This document shows, piece by piece, positions 9,185 to 17,880 of a DNA stretch of 64,000 nucleotides. Source of the stretch: Streptomyces sp. ML-6 (GTDB taxonomy: Bacteria > Actinomycetota > Actinomycetes > Streptomycetales > Streptomycetaceae); contig NZ_JAOTIK010000002.1 in NCBI RefSeq assembly GCF_030116705.1, forward strand, positions 372,001 through 436,000. Direction: 5' to 3'. A program made the position numbers and the translations under genes. Each line of letters opens with the position of its first letter. Within the stretch, counting starts at the first letter, position 1. Below the pieces are notes generated by a model. That model did not search any database and had not been told where the DNA came from. It worked only from the letters and a program-made list of their open reading frames with translations.

Positions 9185-9889
9185 ATGCCGGGAGCCTCTG
9201 CCGAATCGAGTAGCACATTGCGTGAGGGAGCCGGGGCGAGCAGTACGCCGGACAGCATCGCGCGCGCCCTGCGCGACGACCTCTTGGCGGGTGTCCTCGA
9301 ACCCGGGGCCCGGCTCACCGAGGAAGCGCTGAGCGCCCGTTTTCGGTGTGGCCGGCATTCCGTGCGGGCCGGTCTGCAGGCCCTGGTGTCCGAGGGGCTT
9401 CTCGAGCACCAGCGCAACAAGGGAATCGTCGTTCCCGCGGTGACGGCCGACCGTATCGATGACATGTGCTCGTACCGGGCGATCCTGGAACTGGGTGCCC
9501 TGAGGCTGGCCCTCACCCACGGCTCGGATTTCTCGGCCGTCTCCGAGGCGGTCGAGCGGCTCGAGTCCCTCACCGCGAAGACGCCGTGGCGTCACGTGGT
9601 CGAGGCGCACAGCGCGGTGCACACGAAGATCGTGGAGGCCGGTGGCAACGCCCGGGTGGTGGCGGCGCACCGGGCCTGCCAGAACGAGCTCAACTGCATG
9701 CTCGCGACGATCCGGTCCGATTTCTCGGCGCCGCGGCTGGCCGCGGCGCACCGTCACCTCGTGGACCAGCTCCGGGTGGGCGGTGAGGTCGCGCTCCGCG
9801 CCCTCGAGGACGATCTGGAACTCGGTGGACGCGCCGCCATGCACCTCGCCCTGCGTCGGCAGCGCGGGGTGCCGGCCCACATCCGGTGA
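9185..9889 (+). CDS. GntR-family regulator (FadR/FCD subfamily)
   Basis: A 234-residue repressor. The N-terminal winged helix (about residues 22-85; LTEEALSARF, then VRAGLQALVSEGLLE) is followed by an all-helical FCD ligand domain with the usual metal-binding His/Asp residues scattered through SAVHTKIVEAGGN and AAHRHLVDQL. FCD regulators typically sense organic acids such as lactate or glycolate, which fits its place immediately behind an alpha-hydroxy-acid oxidase. There is no strong ribosome site; translation is probably coupled to the preceding stop codon. Two TTGT/ACAA-like sites upstream of the oxidase are candidate operators. Confidence 0.88.
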   Translation: MPGASAESSSTLREGAGASSTPDSIARALRDDLLAGVLEPGARLTEEALSARFRCGRHSVRAGLQALVSEGLLEHQRNKGIVVPAVTADRIDDMCSYRAILELGALRLALTHGSDFSAVSEAVERLESLTAKTPWRHVVEAHSAVHTKIVEAGGNARVVAAHRACQNELNCMLATIRSDFSAPRLAAAHRHLVDQLRVGGEVALRALEDDLELGGRAAMHLALRRQRGVPAHIR

Positions 9890-9922
9890 GCCGGACCGCC
9901 CCTCGTCCCGCGTGCGGAGCGC

Positions 9923-10360
9923 TCAGTTCCTCGTCCACGAGCCCAGGATCATGAGTGTTTTGGTGCCGGTGACATTGCCGGTGCGGCGCAGTCCGTCGAT
10001 GACGTGCTGCAGGTGCCCGATGTCGCGTACGCGCACGTGCACGAGGGAGTCCGGGGCGCCCGCGATGGTGAAGACGGCCTGCACCTCAGCCGTCCGGTAG
10101 GCGGTGCGGACGATTTCTCCCACCGGTGTGGTGCCCGTGTAGGTGAGTTCGACGAAGGCTTCGATGGACCATCCGAGCTTCGAGTGATCGACCTGGACCG
10201 TGAAGCCGGTGATGACGCCGCTCTCCCGGAGCCGGTCGACCCGGCGTTTGACCGCGGCGACCGACAGCCCCGCCTCGGGGGCCATCTCGGAGAACGTGCG
10301 CCTGCCGTCCTCCTTGAGCATGCGCAGCAGCTGGTGGTCCACATCGTCGATCTCGGTCAC
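9923..10360 (-). CDS. Lrp/AsnC-family transcriptional regulator
   Basis: A 145-residue feast/famine regulator: N-terminal helix-turn-helix (IDDVDHQLLRML, then AAVKRRVDRLRESGVI) and a C-terminal RAM ligand-binding domain ending near residue 143. The GTG at 10360 has GGGAG six bases upstream; longer frames lack a ribosome site and start in non-coding-like sequence. The family binds amino acids. It is divergent from the remains of an indolepyruvate ferredoxin oxidoreductase gene, an arrangement often seen where AsnC proteins control aromatic or branched amino-acid catabolism. Confidence 0.88.
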   Translation of the reverse strand: MTEIDDVDHQLLRMLKEDGRRTFSEMAPEAGLSVAAVKRRVDRLRESGVITGFTVQVDHSKLGWSIEAFVELTYTGTTPVGEIVRTAYRTAEVQAVFTIAGAPDSLVHVRVRDIGHLQHVIDGLRRTGNVTGTKTLMILGSWTRN

Positions 10361-10538
10361 TCGGAGCTCCCGGCTCGGCGGCAGCAGCCACAAGGGTCGA
10401 AGCAATTTATTTGATCGAACCAACCTGTTCTTGACGGTATTTTGCGTCTTACTCCCATCAGCCGCAACTTGCTTGCGTCTGGAAGGGATGTCTTGCTGTC
10501 CTGGGCGCTCCCGCACCGATCACTCCGAGGAGGCTCGC

Positions 10539-11019
10539 ATGGGCACGGACCCCACTTCTGTCACGTTGGACGACAAGTACGCCGCACGCGGCGGTCGCGT
10601 CCTGATGTCCGGCGTCCAGGCGTTGGTCCGCCTGACCCTGGAGCAGCGTCGTCTCGACGAGGCGCACGGTCTGGACACCCGGGTCTTCGTCAGCGGCTAC
10701 CAGGGTTCGCCGCTCGGTGGTGTCGATCTGGAAATGGGCCGGGCACGTCGTTTTCTCGAACCCGCCGGTGTGGTGTTCCGGGCCGGGTTGAACGAGGAGC
10801 TCGCGGCGACGGCCGTGGCCGACACCCAGATGCTCGGGCAGGTCCCCGGGCGGCGCCACGAGGGCGTCACCGGATTCTGGTACGGGAAGAACCCGGGGCT
10901 GGACCGGGCGGCCGACGCGATCCGGCACTCCACGGTGGCGGGCACGACGGCGCTGGGCGGCGCGGTGGCGTGGATCGGGGACGACCCGGGCAGCAAGTCC
11001 TCGACCGTTCCCAGCTCCT
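10539..11019 (+). pseudogene. Indolepyruvate ferredoxin oxidoreductase, N-terminal fragment
   Basis: About 160 residues match the start of the large fused indolepyruvate/2-oxoacid ferredoxin oxidoreductase (normally over 1100 residues): VFVSGYQGSPLGG (thiamine-pyrophosphate-domain start), RAGLNEELAATAV, GFWYGKNPGLDRA and WIGDDPGSKSSTVPSS. The start is sound, with GAGGAGG seven bases before ATG 10539. After PSS the family sequence stops and the frame runs into unrelated codons. The enzyme would oxidise aryl-pyruvates to aryl-acetyl-CoA. A deletion has removed the rest and joined it to an acyl-CoA dehydrogenase tail. Confidence 0.85.
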
Positions 11020-11041
11020 GCGAACCCATGTGCCAGAGCCT

Positions 11042-11104
11042 GTCCATTTCGAGGGCACCAATCAGATCCAGCGTCTCGTCATCAGCCGCCAACTGGCCCG
11101 TTGA
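11042..11104 (+). pseudogene. Acyl-CoA dehydrogenase, last ~20 residues
   Basis: In the frame one base away from the preceding fragment, the sequence reads HFEGTNQIQRLVISRQLAR then stop. This is the conserved C-terminal motif of acyl-CoA dehydrogenases (FEGTNQIQR, which contacts FAD). Nothing else of the gene remains, so a deletion between the two genes ended near 11020-11045. Confidence 0.8.
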
Positions 11105-11126
11105 CCGGCGAACCCGCCCCGAAGAG

Positions 11127-13961
11127 TCACTGATCGCTGCCCGGGAGTCCGAGGAGGTGGTCGACGAAGCTCTTGTAGGCATCGGGCTTGTTGTAGCCGG
11201 ATTCGAGCTTCTCTTCCTCTTTCTGCAGGTCGGAGGCGAGGTGGGTCTTCATCAGGAAGCCGCGCAGGTGCTGACCGCCGACCCAGCGGCCGAGGTCCTT
11301 GGTGGCGGAGGCCCGGTCGCTGAAGGCCCCCATCCTGTCCTCCTGCTGCATGTTCCGCAGTGCCGTCGCCGCAGCCTTGAACTCGGGCTGTCCAGGGGCC
11401 GGGGTGCCCTTCTGGTCGTAGTCCCTGCTGACGGCGGCGATGCTGTCGATGTCCTTCTGCTCGACCCCGGCACCGGCGTACAGCGATTTCCGGAAATCCC
11501 TGCTCTGTTGCATGCCGATGCTCTCGTACATGATGGTCTTGCCGGCCGACAGTGCCTCGGAGGTGCTCTGGTTGCCGGTCGTCATCACGATCGGCTCGCT
11601 CGCCCTGATCAGCGTCAGCATGTCGTCGTGCGGGACCCGGTCGGTCGTGATCCAGTGCATCGTCTTGCCGGTGCCACCGGTGCTTTGGGTCGTGACCGTC
11701 AGGGCCTGCGTCTTGGAGGACACCTCCACCAGTCGGACCTCGGCCACCCCGAGTTCTGCGAGTTCGCGTTTCGCGGTCTCGTCGAGTTCCGGCATCCACT
11801 TGGGCGAGGACTGGACGACGTGCACGTCGTTGCTCTTGCCGTTCTCGACCTCGGCCACGGTGAGCGCGAACCGCATCGCGCTCTTGTTGGAGTAGGCGAA
11901 GTACAGCCGGGAAGAAGCGGCGGCGGCGTAGTCCTTCGCCGCCTGCTCCTGGTTCTCGGGAAAGAGCGCGGTGAGCAGCTCCTTGGACCTCAGTGCCTGG
12001 AGGTGCGCCAACCGGGCGGCCCGCTTGTTCTCCTCGCCCTCGATTCCGTCCTGGTGCTGCTTGTAGGCCCGCAGACCGGCGTCGAACGTGATGCCGACCT
12101 CTTTCGTACCGAGTCCGGTGGTGTAGCCGGTCCCGTCGGCGCCTGATGGCAGCGGCTCCTCCTTGGAGTACTCGGTCATCGCGGAGACCGTGCTGCCCCA
12201 CTTGCCGACGCTCTGCTGGAATCTCTTGGTGACAGCCAGCTGCGGGGCGACGACCACGTGGGTGGGGGCCTCGCCGGAACCGAGGTGCGGAGCGTCGGGA
12301 GTGGTGCCGTCGAGCACCGTGAACGGGTGGCCGGAGTCCTCGAAGACACCCGGCTGCTTCTTGTACGCCGCGCCGGCGGTCAGCAGTGCGATGTCGTTCT
12401 TGTTCGCCTCGGTTCGCGGGAAGTTCTCACGCAGCGCGTCGACGGTCTTGACGCCGAGCATCAAGTCGCCCTTGCCCTGGGCCTCATGGGTGAAGACCGC
12501 GATGGGTGCCCGGCCGGTCCACTCCAGGCAGCTGTAGAGCTGGGCGATGAGGTGGGGCATGACCTGCTTCTTGTTGCCGATCTTCACGGATCCGGCCATC
12601 TGCCGGAACACCTCGTCGTCCAGTCGGCTCCCCGCCCGTCGGCGCAGGTACGTGCGGGGCTCGGCCCGCTCCTGCTCCAGTTCGGCCCGGGCCTGCGCGG
12701 AGTTCGCCGTGAAGCCCTCCATCGAGACCTGCTCGGCGACCCCCTTCTTCCGTTCCCCGACCGGCTCCGGAGGTGCGGTGGTGCGGGCGGGCGGTGCCGG
12801 GGCAGGCGCCGGGACCGAGGGGACCTCCTGCCGGGTGGCGGCGGAACTCGACTGCTGCCCCGGGTTGACGGCCCAGGCCGGTTTCGGTTTGAGCTTGGGC
12901 TTGGGTTTGGGCCCCGGCTGCGGAGGACGGGCCGGGGTGGCGGGCGCAGGATCCGGAGCGCCCTCTGTAGCCTGCGTGGCCGCCGTGGCCGCCGTGGCCG
13001 ATGTGGCCCCCGATGCCGACACGGTCCCGGGCTGCTGCGGAAGTGGGAGGCCCAGCGCCTCCGCGAGGGCGCCGAGGTTGTCGTAGACCTCCGTGCCGGC
13101 ACGTGCCGCATCGACCCTGCTCCACTTCGGCGCCGACCCCGGGATCTGCTCCTTCAGTTCCCTGATCGCCCGAGCAGTGTCGTAACCGTTCAGGTCGCCC
13201 TGGAAGACCCGCTGCACGGGGAGGGAGGAGGGGGCAGAGCTCCCGCCACCCGGCGCAGGGGCCGCGTCGGCGCCCGAGCGGCCGTCCTTTGGGGCGGGGC
13301 CCCTCATCACCCGACGGGCGTTGGCCTCCGCCTCCCGCTCGAACCGGTCCGAAGGATCCGACACCCGCAGGCCCGCACCGTCGTCGGTGCCGCTGACCGG
13401 TCCCTGCCGCTGCTGGATGACGTGTGTCAGCTCATGCGCCAGGGTGTGCTTGTCGGCGCCGCCCTCGCCGACGACCACATGGCTGCCCGAGGTGTAGGCG
13501 CGGGCACCGACTTCGGCGGCGGAGACCTTCGCCGCGCTGTCGTTGTGGATACGGACGTCGGAGAAGTCCGCGCCGAGGCGGGCCTCCATTTCCTCGCGCG
13601 TCCCGTCGTCGAGGGGGCGGCCCGGGGCGCGCAGGACGTCATGGACGGCGGAACGTTGCACGGCAGGGCGTTGCGCGACGGAGCGTTGTACGGGGGGCTG
13701 TTCGGCCCGGTCGGGGCCGCATTCGGCGGAGTGCCGGTGCGTCTCCTCGGCCCAGAGGTGTCCGGCCCGGCGGAGCATCTGGACCACGGCGGCGTTCCCC
13801 AGGGTGGCCTGCAGCGGGAGAAGTCCGGGCGGTGGAGGGCTTGATGCGGCTTCAAGGCTGCGGTCCACCCTGCGGACGCCCTCGGTTCCGGTCTTCCCGA
13901 CGTTCTCGTGGTCGCGCAAGGAGGTCTCTTCCGACGCAGGAGAATTCGACCCTTCCTGCAT
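11127..13961 (-). CDS. DUF4157 (eCIS-core-type) protein with large C-terminal effector-like domain
   Basis: A 944-residue protein in three parts. Residues ~47-65 hold LLPLQATLGNAAVVQML, common at the front of DUF4157 proteins. The DUF4157 domain (about 105-190) contains a zinc-protease-like HELTH at 176-180. A low-complexity Pro/Lys/Ala linker (about 225-420; PKPKPKLKPKP) follows. The last ~500 residues have alternating strands and helices and a segment reading IVMTTGNQSTSEALSAGK, which resembles the nucleotide-sugar site of GT-B glycosyltransferases. DUF4157 proteins are linked in other bacteria to extracellular contractile injection systems as cargo or toxin carriers, but no sheath, tube or baseplate genes lie here. 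No signal peptide. The start is uncertain, as ATG 13961 lacks a clear ribosome site. Confidence 0.8.
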   Translation of the reverse strand: MQEGSNSPASEETSLRDHENVGKTGTEGVRRVDRSLEAASSPPPPGLLPLQATLGNAAVVQMLRRAGHLWAEETHRHSAECGPDRAEQPPVQRSVAQRPAVQRSAVHDVLRAPGRPLDDGTREEMEARLGADFSDVRIHNDSAAKVSAAEVGARAYTSGSHVVVGEGGADKHTLAHELTHVIQQRQGPVSGTDDGAGLRVSDPSDRFEREAEANARRVMRGPAPKDGRSGADAAPAPGGGSSAPSSLPVQRVFQGDLNGYDTARAIRELKEQIPGSAPKWSRVDAARAGTEVYDNLGALAEALGLPLPQQPGTVSASGATSATAATAATQATEGAPDPAPATPARPPQPGPKPKPKLKPKPAWAVNPGQQSSSAATRQEVPSVPAPAPAPPARTTAPPEPVGERKKGVAEQVSMEGFTANSAQARAELEQERAEPRTYLRRRAGSRLDDEVFRQMAGSVKIGNKKQVMPHLIAQLYSCLEWTGRAPIAVFTHEAQGKGDLMLGVKTVDALRENFPRTEANKNDIALLTAGAAYKKQPGVFEDSGHPFTVLDGTTPDAPHLGSGEAPTHVVVAPQLAVTKRFQQSVGKWGSTVSAMTEYSKEEPLPSGADGTGYTTGLGTKEVGITFDAGLRAYKQHQDGIEGEENKRAARLAHLQALRSKELLTALFPENQEQAAKDYAAAASSRLYFAYSNKSAMRFALTVAEVENGKSNDVHVVQSSPKWMPELDETAKRELAELGVAEVRLVEVSSKTQALTVTTQSTGGTGKTMHWITTDRVPHDDMLTLIRASEPIVMTTGNQSTSEALSAGKTIMYESIGMQQSRDFRKSLYAGAGVEQKDIDSIAAVSRDYDQKGTPAPGQPEFKAAATALRNMQQEDRMGAFSDRASATKDLGRWVGGQHLRGFLMKTHLASDLQKEEEKLESGYNKPDAYKSFVDHLLGLPGSDQ

Positions 13962-14129
13962 ACGCGACCAGGGAGCGACCGACCAGGTACTTCAGGGCAG
14001 CGTCGCCCGGCCGCCCGGACAACGAACGAGGCGCGCACGGGGCAAACGGCTTCCGTCTCAAAGGCGGCGGAGCCCCCTCCAGTCGCCGTGGCGGGACCGT
14101 CACCGGCGCAGTGACGTCGAAGTCTTCGG

Positions 14130-14753
14130 CTACCCGTCGAGCTCTTCGACCGGCTGGCGCAGGATGGTCCTCAGTTTCTCGGGGGCTGTCCTGCGGGGGT
14201 CGCTGAGGTAGATCTCGTGGTGCAGGCCCGTCGGGCGCAGGCCGTTGGCGGCGAGGTAGGAGTGGTGGAGTTCGTGCAGCACGGGTGCCTCGTCGTCGTA
14301 GGAGCCGATGTGCAGCACCTGGGCGCTGGGGCCTTCGTGGAGGGTGAGGTGCCGGATCCGGGAGATCGTGGGCGTCTTCTTCCTGGCAAGCGCGGTCTGC
14401 TTGGCGTCCTCGATCATCTCCTGGGTGATCCAGGAGGGCATGCTGATGAGCATGGTCCACTGCCAGGTGTCCTTGGCTCCGCCGGTGAAGGCTTCGGGCC
14501 GGTCCGCCCACCACAGTCCTTCCAGCGGGGCGACGACGAAATCGCCGCCCGCCGTGCGCTTGCCGGCGAACTTGAGGGTGTAGGCGACCGCATAAAGGGC
14601 CTCGACCGCGTGGACGTAGGCGGGAGCCGTGTTGGGGTTTCCCCTGCCGTCGACGGCGATGAACTGCTGCTCGGGAACGTCCACGACGGCCCATGCCGTG
14701 TTCTTGGGCGCGTAGAACTCCTTCCGCTCCCGCTTGACGTCGTACGGTGCCAT
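14130..14753 (-). CDS. GyrI-like small-molecule-binding protein
   Basis: A 207-residue protein with the GyrI-like fold (SOUL/BacterioOpacity type): early KNTAWAVVDVPEQQFIAVDG, a middle EGLWWADR, and the late LHIGSYDDEAPVL plus HHEIYLSDPRR that is diagnostic for the single-domain family. Such proteins bind or hydrolyse small toxic molecules, or act as stand-alone versions of MerR/AraC effector domains. ATG 14753 was chosen because GTGAGG lies four bases and AGGAAG about twelve bases upstream. It lies upstream of, and on the same strand as, the DUF4157 gene, 168 bp apart, so they might be expressed together, but there is no overlap. Confidence 0.8.
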   Translation of the reverse strand: MAPYDVKRERKEFYAPKNTAWAVVDVPEQQFIAVDGRGNPNTAPAYVHAVEALYAVAYTLKFAGKRTAGGDFVVAPLEGLWWADRPEAFTGGAKDTWQWTMLISMPSWITQEMIEDAKQTALARKKTPTISRIRHLTLHEGPSAQVLHIGSYDDEAPVLHELHHSYLAANGLRPTGLHHEIYLSDPRRTAPEKLRTILRQPVEELDG

Positions 14754-15036
14754 GGGTGCCTCACTTCCTGAAGGATGCGCATCGCCCGGTGATGCGCGCG
14801 TACGCCCCCGGGCAGTCGACCGGGGGCGGGGGACGGCCGGTGGCGGGCGGCACGATCGGAAGCCGTGACTTCTGCTCCGCCTCGTACCGCCCGGCCTCAT
14901 CCTGCCTCACGGGTATGACACTCCAGCCACTTCACCGAGCTCGTCCTCGGCCCGGCCGCCGGCCGGTGGCCTCCGGCGCCCCTGAGAGAAATTCGCCGTC
15001 GGCGCGACCTTGACAGCGCCGTTCGGCACACGGGAT

Positions 15037-15064
15037 GGTACGTGAACCAGATAGTACGTGTACC
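15037..15064. promoter_or_regulatory. Possible operator before the VOC gene
   Basis: An imperfect 28-bp dyad has outer arms GGTACGTG and CGTGTACC and an inner direct repeat of TACGTG. A TTGACA at 15010-15015 precedes it. It lies 30 bp before the VOC start and is a fair candidate site for the MarR regulator at 16373-16957. The rest of the 340-bp gap 14754-15093 shows no gene. Confidence 0.4.
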
Positions 15065-15093
15065 TTACTAAAAAGTCTTCGGAGGCAGTGAGG

Positions 15094-15546
15094 ATGGCTG
15101 TTCAGATTCGTGAGCTTCACCATGTCGGTCTGGGAATGGACAACGCGACCGCCGATGAAGCGCGTGACTACTACCGCGATGTGCTCAACTTGACGCAGGA
15201 CGCCGGGAGATGGCACATCCCCGGCATCCACGGCTACTTCCTGGACATCCCCAGCGATGTGCAGATTCACCTGCTGGGCAGCGACGGCCCGTCGCCGTAC
15301 AGCAAGGGGCCGGGCAAGGACCCCGTGGAAAATCACATCGCGCTGGCCGTCGACGACATCATCGAGGCCGAGGAAGAGCTCAAACGCCTTGGCGTGGAGT
15401 ACTTCACGCTCGACAACGTCGCTTCCCCGAACCTCAAGCAACTCTTCCTGCGTGATCCCGCGAACAACCTCGTGGAGATTCACCAGCTCGGGTTGTGCCG
15501 GTGCCGCAGGAGTCAGCGGCCCGCGCCGGCCGGTCCCTCCAGCTGA
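15094..15546 (+). CDS. VOC-family (glyoxalase/dioxygenase superfamily) protein
   Basis: A 150-residue single vicinal-oxygen-chelate domain: HHVGLGM at residues 7-13 (first metal His), DYYRDVLNL, ENHIALAVDD (second His) and RDPANNLVEIHQ near 125 (metal Glu). The fold binds a divalent metal and serves in glyoxalases, epimerases and extradiol dioxygenases; a single domain is too short for a classical two-domain extradiol enzyme. The ATG at 15094 has GGAGG eight bases upstream. It heads a run of aromatic-catabolism genes (flavin reductase, MarR, HpaH- and HpaI-like), so a role on a ring-cleavage intermediate is plausible but unproven. The last ~18 residues are low complexity. Confidence 0.8.
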   Translation: MAVQIRELHHVGLGMDNATADEARDYYRDVLNLTQDAGRWHIPGIHGYFLDIPSDVQIHLLGSDGPSPYSKGPGKDPVENHIALAVDDIIEAEEELKRLGVEYFTLDNVASPNLKQLFLRDPANNLVEIHQLGLCRCRRSQRPAPAGPSS

Positions 15547-15731
15547 CGTACCACTCGACGGACATGGCTCACGCACCCGAGCGCACAGCAGTCCCCTGCC
15601 GGAGTTCCGTTGCCGTACTTCGGTGATGACCACTGCGTCGCGTGACACACCCGCCGGCTGTCCCCCGACACGGTCACCCCGAGTGTCGGGAGACAGCCCC
15701 CGCCTGAGCCAGATGCACCAGGAGAAACACC

Positions 15732-16397
15732 ATGCTCTTCGATATCGCCGCCATGGCCGCCAGACCTCGCTACAACTTGCTGGCTTCGTTGATCGTTCCT
15801 CGGCCGATCGCATGGGTCACCAGCAGCGACGCGAGCGGCCGGCTCAACGCGGCGCCCTTCTCCCTCTTCAACCTGATGGCGGGGACTCCCCCCGTTGTGG
15901 TCCTCGGAATAGGCAACCGCGCCGGGCGCCCGAAGGACTCCGCCCGCAACATCGTCGAAACCGGCGATTTCGTGATCAACCTGGTCAGCGAAGAGCTGCT
16001 CGGGGCGATGAACGTCACCGCCATCGAATTCACCGAGGACGTCGACGAACTCGCCGAGGCCGGCCTCGCGACGCTCCCGTCGCATGCCGTCGGCCCGCCG
16101 CGCATCGCTCGTAGTCCGGTCGCGTTGGAATGCACCTACACGCGCAGCGTCGAACTCGGCCAGGGCCGCAATCTGATCATCGGCGAGATCATCTACGCCC
16201 ACGTCGAGGACGGTGTGGTCCTCAACCCGGACCGCGGACACATCGACGCGGCGCGGATGAACCTGGTGGGACGGATGCACGGGGGCGGCTGGTACACGAC
16301 CACCACCGCCCCGTTCCGCCTTCCCCGAATCCCGGTCGAGGACCGGCCCCGGACTCCATCGCCGTCGGGCGATCAGGTCTCGGGGTCCTTGAGGTGA
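15732..16397 (+). CDS. Flavin reductase family (DIM6/NTAB) FMN-binding protein
   Basis: A 221-residue split-barrel flavoprotein. IVPRPIAWVTS, SGRLNAAPFSLFNLM and GDFVINLVSE are the FMN-contact motifs of the DIM6/NTAB flavin reductases, which use NAD(P)H to supply reduced flavin to a partner oxygenase, or act on their own as oxidoreductases. AGGAGA sits six bases before the ATG. The tail (GDQVSGSLR) overlaps the end of the convergent marR by 25 bp. It would suit the reductase part of a two-component hydroxylase, but no oxygenase component lies in the window. Confidence 0.85.
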   Translation: MLFDIAAMAARPRYNLLASLIVPRPIAWVTSSDASGRLNAAPFSLFNLMAGTPPVVVLGIGNRAGRPKDSARNIVETGDFVINLVSEELLGAMNVTAIEFTEDVDELAEAGLATLPSHAVGPPRIARSPVALECTYTRSVELGQGRNLIIGEIIYAHVEDGVVLNPDRGHIDAARMNLVGRMHGGGWYTTTTAPFRLPRIPVEDRPRTPSPSGDQVSGSLR

Positions 16398-16957
16398 ACC
16401 CACAGCTTGTTGAGGATTCGCTGCAGGTCCTTGCGGTCCCGGTCGCTCAGCGTACGGACCAGGTCCCGGCACGCATCCTCGAAAACCGGTACCGCGTCGG
16501 CGACGAACCGCTCACCGGTCGGCGTGATCTCGATGGGCGTGCTGCGGCGGTCCTGGACTTGCCGGGTCCGGGCGATGAGCCCGCGCTTCTCGAGCCAGTC
16601 GATCACCCCGGTGGCGCTGGCCTTGGAGATCCCGAAGTAGTCCGAGATCCCGCTGGGTGTCTGCCGCATGGCCCGCGACTTCTCGTCCTCGGCGGACTGT
16701 GCGGCGAAAATCATCAGGACGTCGAGCTTGTTCTCCGAGATGCCGAGCCGGTCCAGCTTGCGGTTCACGGCGGCAATCACATCGTCTGCCACCCAGAGCA
16801 TGGTCAGTCCGAGTGCAGCCGGGCTGATGTCGCGGGCCGGATCGGATCGCGACATCACGCGCAGCACCGGACGCATTGCCTCCGCCGCCGTCCGCCGGAT
16901 ACGGGTGGCCGCCAGCCGCCGGCGGCGTCCGGAAGCGCTGTTCTGTGGCAAGGACAT
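16373..16957 (-). CDS. MarR-family regulator of aromatic-catabolism genes
   Basis: A 194-residue MarR protein, long at the N terminus by about 40 basic residues. The winged helix reads [22 protein letters not shown], split here as [10 protein letters not shown] and [17 protein letters not shown], followed by the wing [20 protein letters not shown]. MarR proteins next to hpa-like genes usually repress them until an aromatic acid binds. It is divergent from hpaH with only 95 bp between, and that gap holds two GGTGCC direct repeats. No good ribosome site precedes ATG 16957, so the start may be leaderless or internal. Confidence 0.85.
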   Translation of the reverse strand: MSLPQNSASGRRRRLAATRIRRTAAEAMRPVLRVMSRSDPARDISPAALGLTMLWVADDVIAAVNRKLDRLGISENKLDVLMIFAAQSAEDEKSRAMRQTPSGISDYFGISKASATGVIDWLEKRGLIARTRQVQDRRSTPIEITPTGERFVADAVPVFEDACRDLVRTLSDRDRKDLQRILNKLWVHLKDPET

Positions 16958-17052
16958 TCCAACAGTCTAGGTGCCAGACCATCAGGGTGCCGAACCATGT
17001 CCCCGCTGGGAACCCCCGACCACAACCACGAGCCGATTGGAGACAGGAAGCA

Positions 17053-17880
17053 GTGCTGACCGCCGCCGAAATCCAGAGCGTCGCCGAGCAACTCGAAACC
17101 GCGCAGAGCACGCGTCAGCAGATCCGGCAGGTGTCGCTGTCGTATCCGCAGATGACGATCGACGACGCCTACGCCGTCCAGCAGGCATGGATGGCCGTCA
17201 AGACCGGGTCCGGACAACGCATTCGAGGCCACAAGATCGGGCTGACGTCCCGTGCCATGCAGATGTCGTCGAACATCACCGAACCCGACTACGGGGTTCT
17301 GCTCGACGAGATGTTCTTCGCCGACGACGCGAACCTGCCCATCGAGTCCTTCATCGTCCCCCGCGTCGAAGTGGAGCTCGCGTTCGTCCTCGACGTCGAG
17401 CTGTCGGGCCCGGGGTGCAGCATCATGGACGTCCTCGACGCCACCCGCTACGTCGTGCCCGCACTCGAAATCATCGACGCGCGCATAGAACAGCGGGACC
17501 GGGACACCGGACGGACCCGGACGGTGCTCGACACCATCTCCGACAACGCCGCGAACGCCGGAGTTGTCCTGGGCGGACGGCCGGTGCGCCCGGCCGACCT
17601 CGACCTGCGGTGGCTCAGCGCCGTCTGTTACCGCAATGCGGTGATTGAGGAGACCGGTGTCGCCGCAGGGGTCCTCAACCATCCGGCAGCTGGTGTCGCC
17701 TGGCTGGCAAACCGGCTGGCTGCTCGAGGCGTGGTGCTCGAACCCGGCCACGTGGTGCTGTCGGGATCGTTCACCCGGCCGGTGCTCGCCCATCCCGGAG
17801 ACACCTTTCACGTCGACTACGGACCGTTGGGTGCCATCGCGTGCCGGTTCAGCACACCCACCGGGGAGTCGGGCACATGA
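17053..17880 (+). CDS. hpaH: 2-oxo-hepta-3-ene-1,7-dioate hydratase-like enzyme
   Basis: A 275-residue member of the fumarylacetoacetase superfamily, closest by pattern to HpaH/MhpD hydratases (about 267 residues), which add water to 2-oxo-dienoic acids from meta-cleavage of catechols. Visible: [28 protein letters not shown] (acidic metal ligands), [12 protein letters not shown], and [15 protein letters not shown] 17053 was chosen; AGGAAG and GGAG precede it. Its stop overlaps the start of the aldolase gene (ATGA), so they are translationally coupled. The two together convert a ring-cleavage product to pyruvate plus a semialdehyde. Confidence 0.88.
   Translation: MLTAAEIQSVAEQLETAQSTRQQIRQVSLSYPQMTIDDAYAVQQAWMAVKTGSGQRIRGHKIGLTSRAMQMSSNITEPDYGVLLDEMFFADDANLPIESFIVPRVEVELAFVLDVELSGPGCSIMDVLDATRYVVPALEIIDARIEQRDRDTGRTRTVLDTISDNAANAGVVLGGRPVRPADLDLRWLSAVCYRNAVIEETGVAAGVLNHPAAGVAWLANRLAARGVVLEPGHVVLSGSFTRPVLAHPGDTFHVDYGPLGAIACRFSTPTGESGT

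Noticed and set aside
11127..14753. An extracellular contractile injection system locus
   Set aside because: Only a DUF4157 protein is present. No sheath, tube, baseplate, ATPase or tape-measure genes lie within the window.
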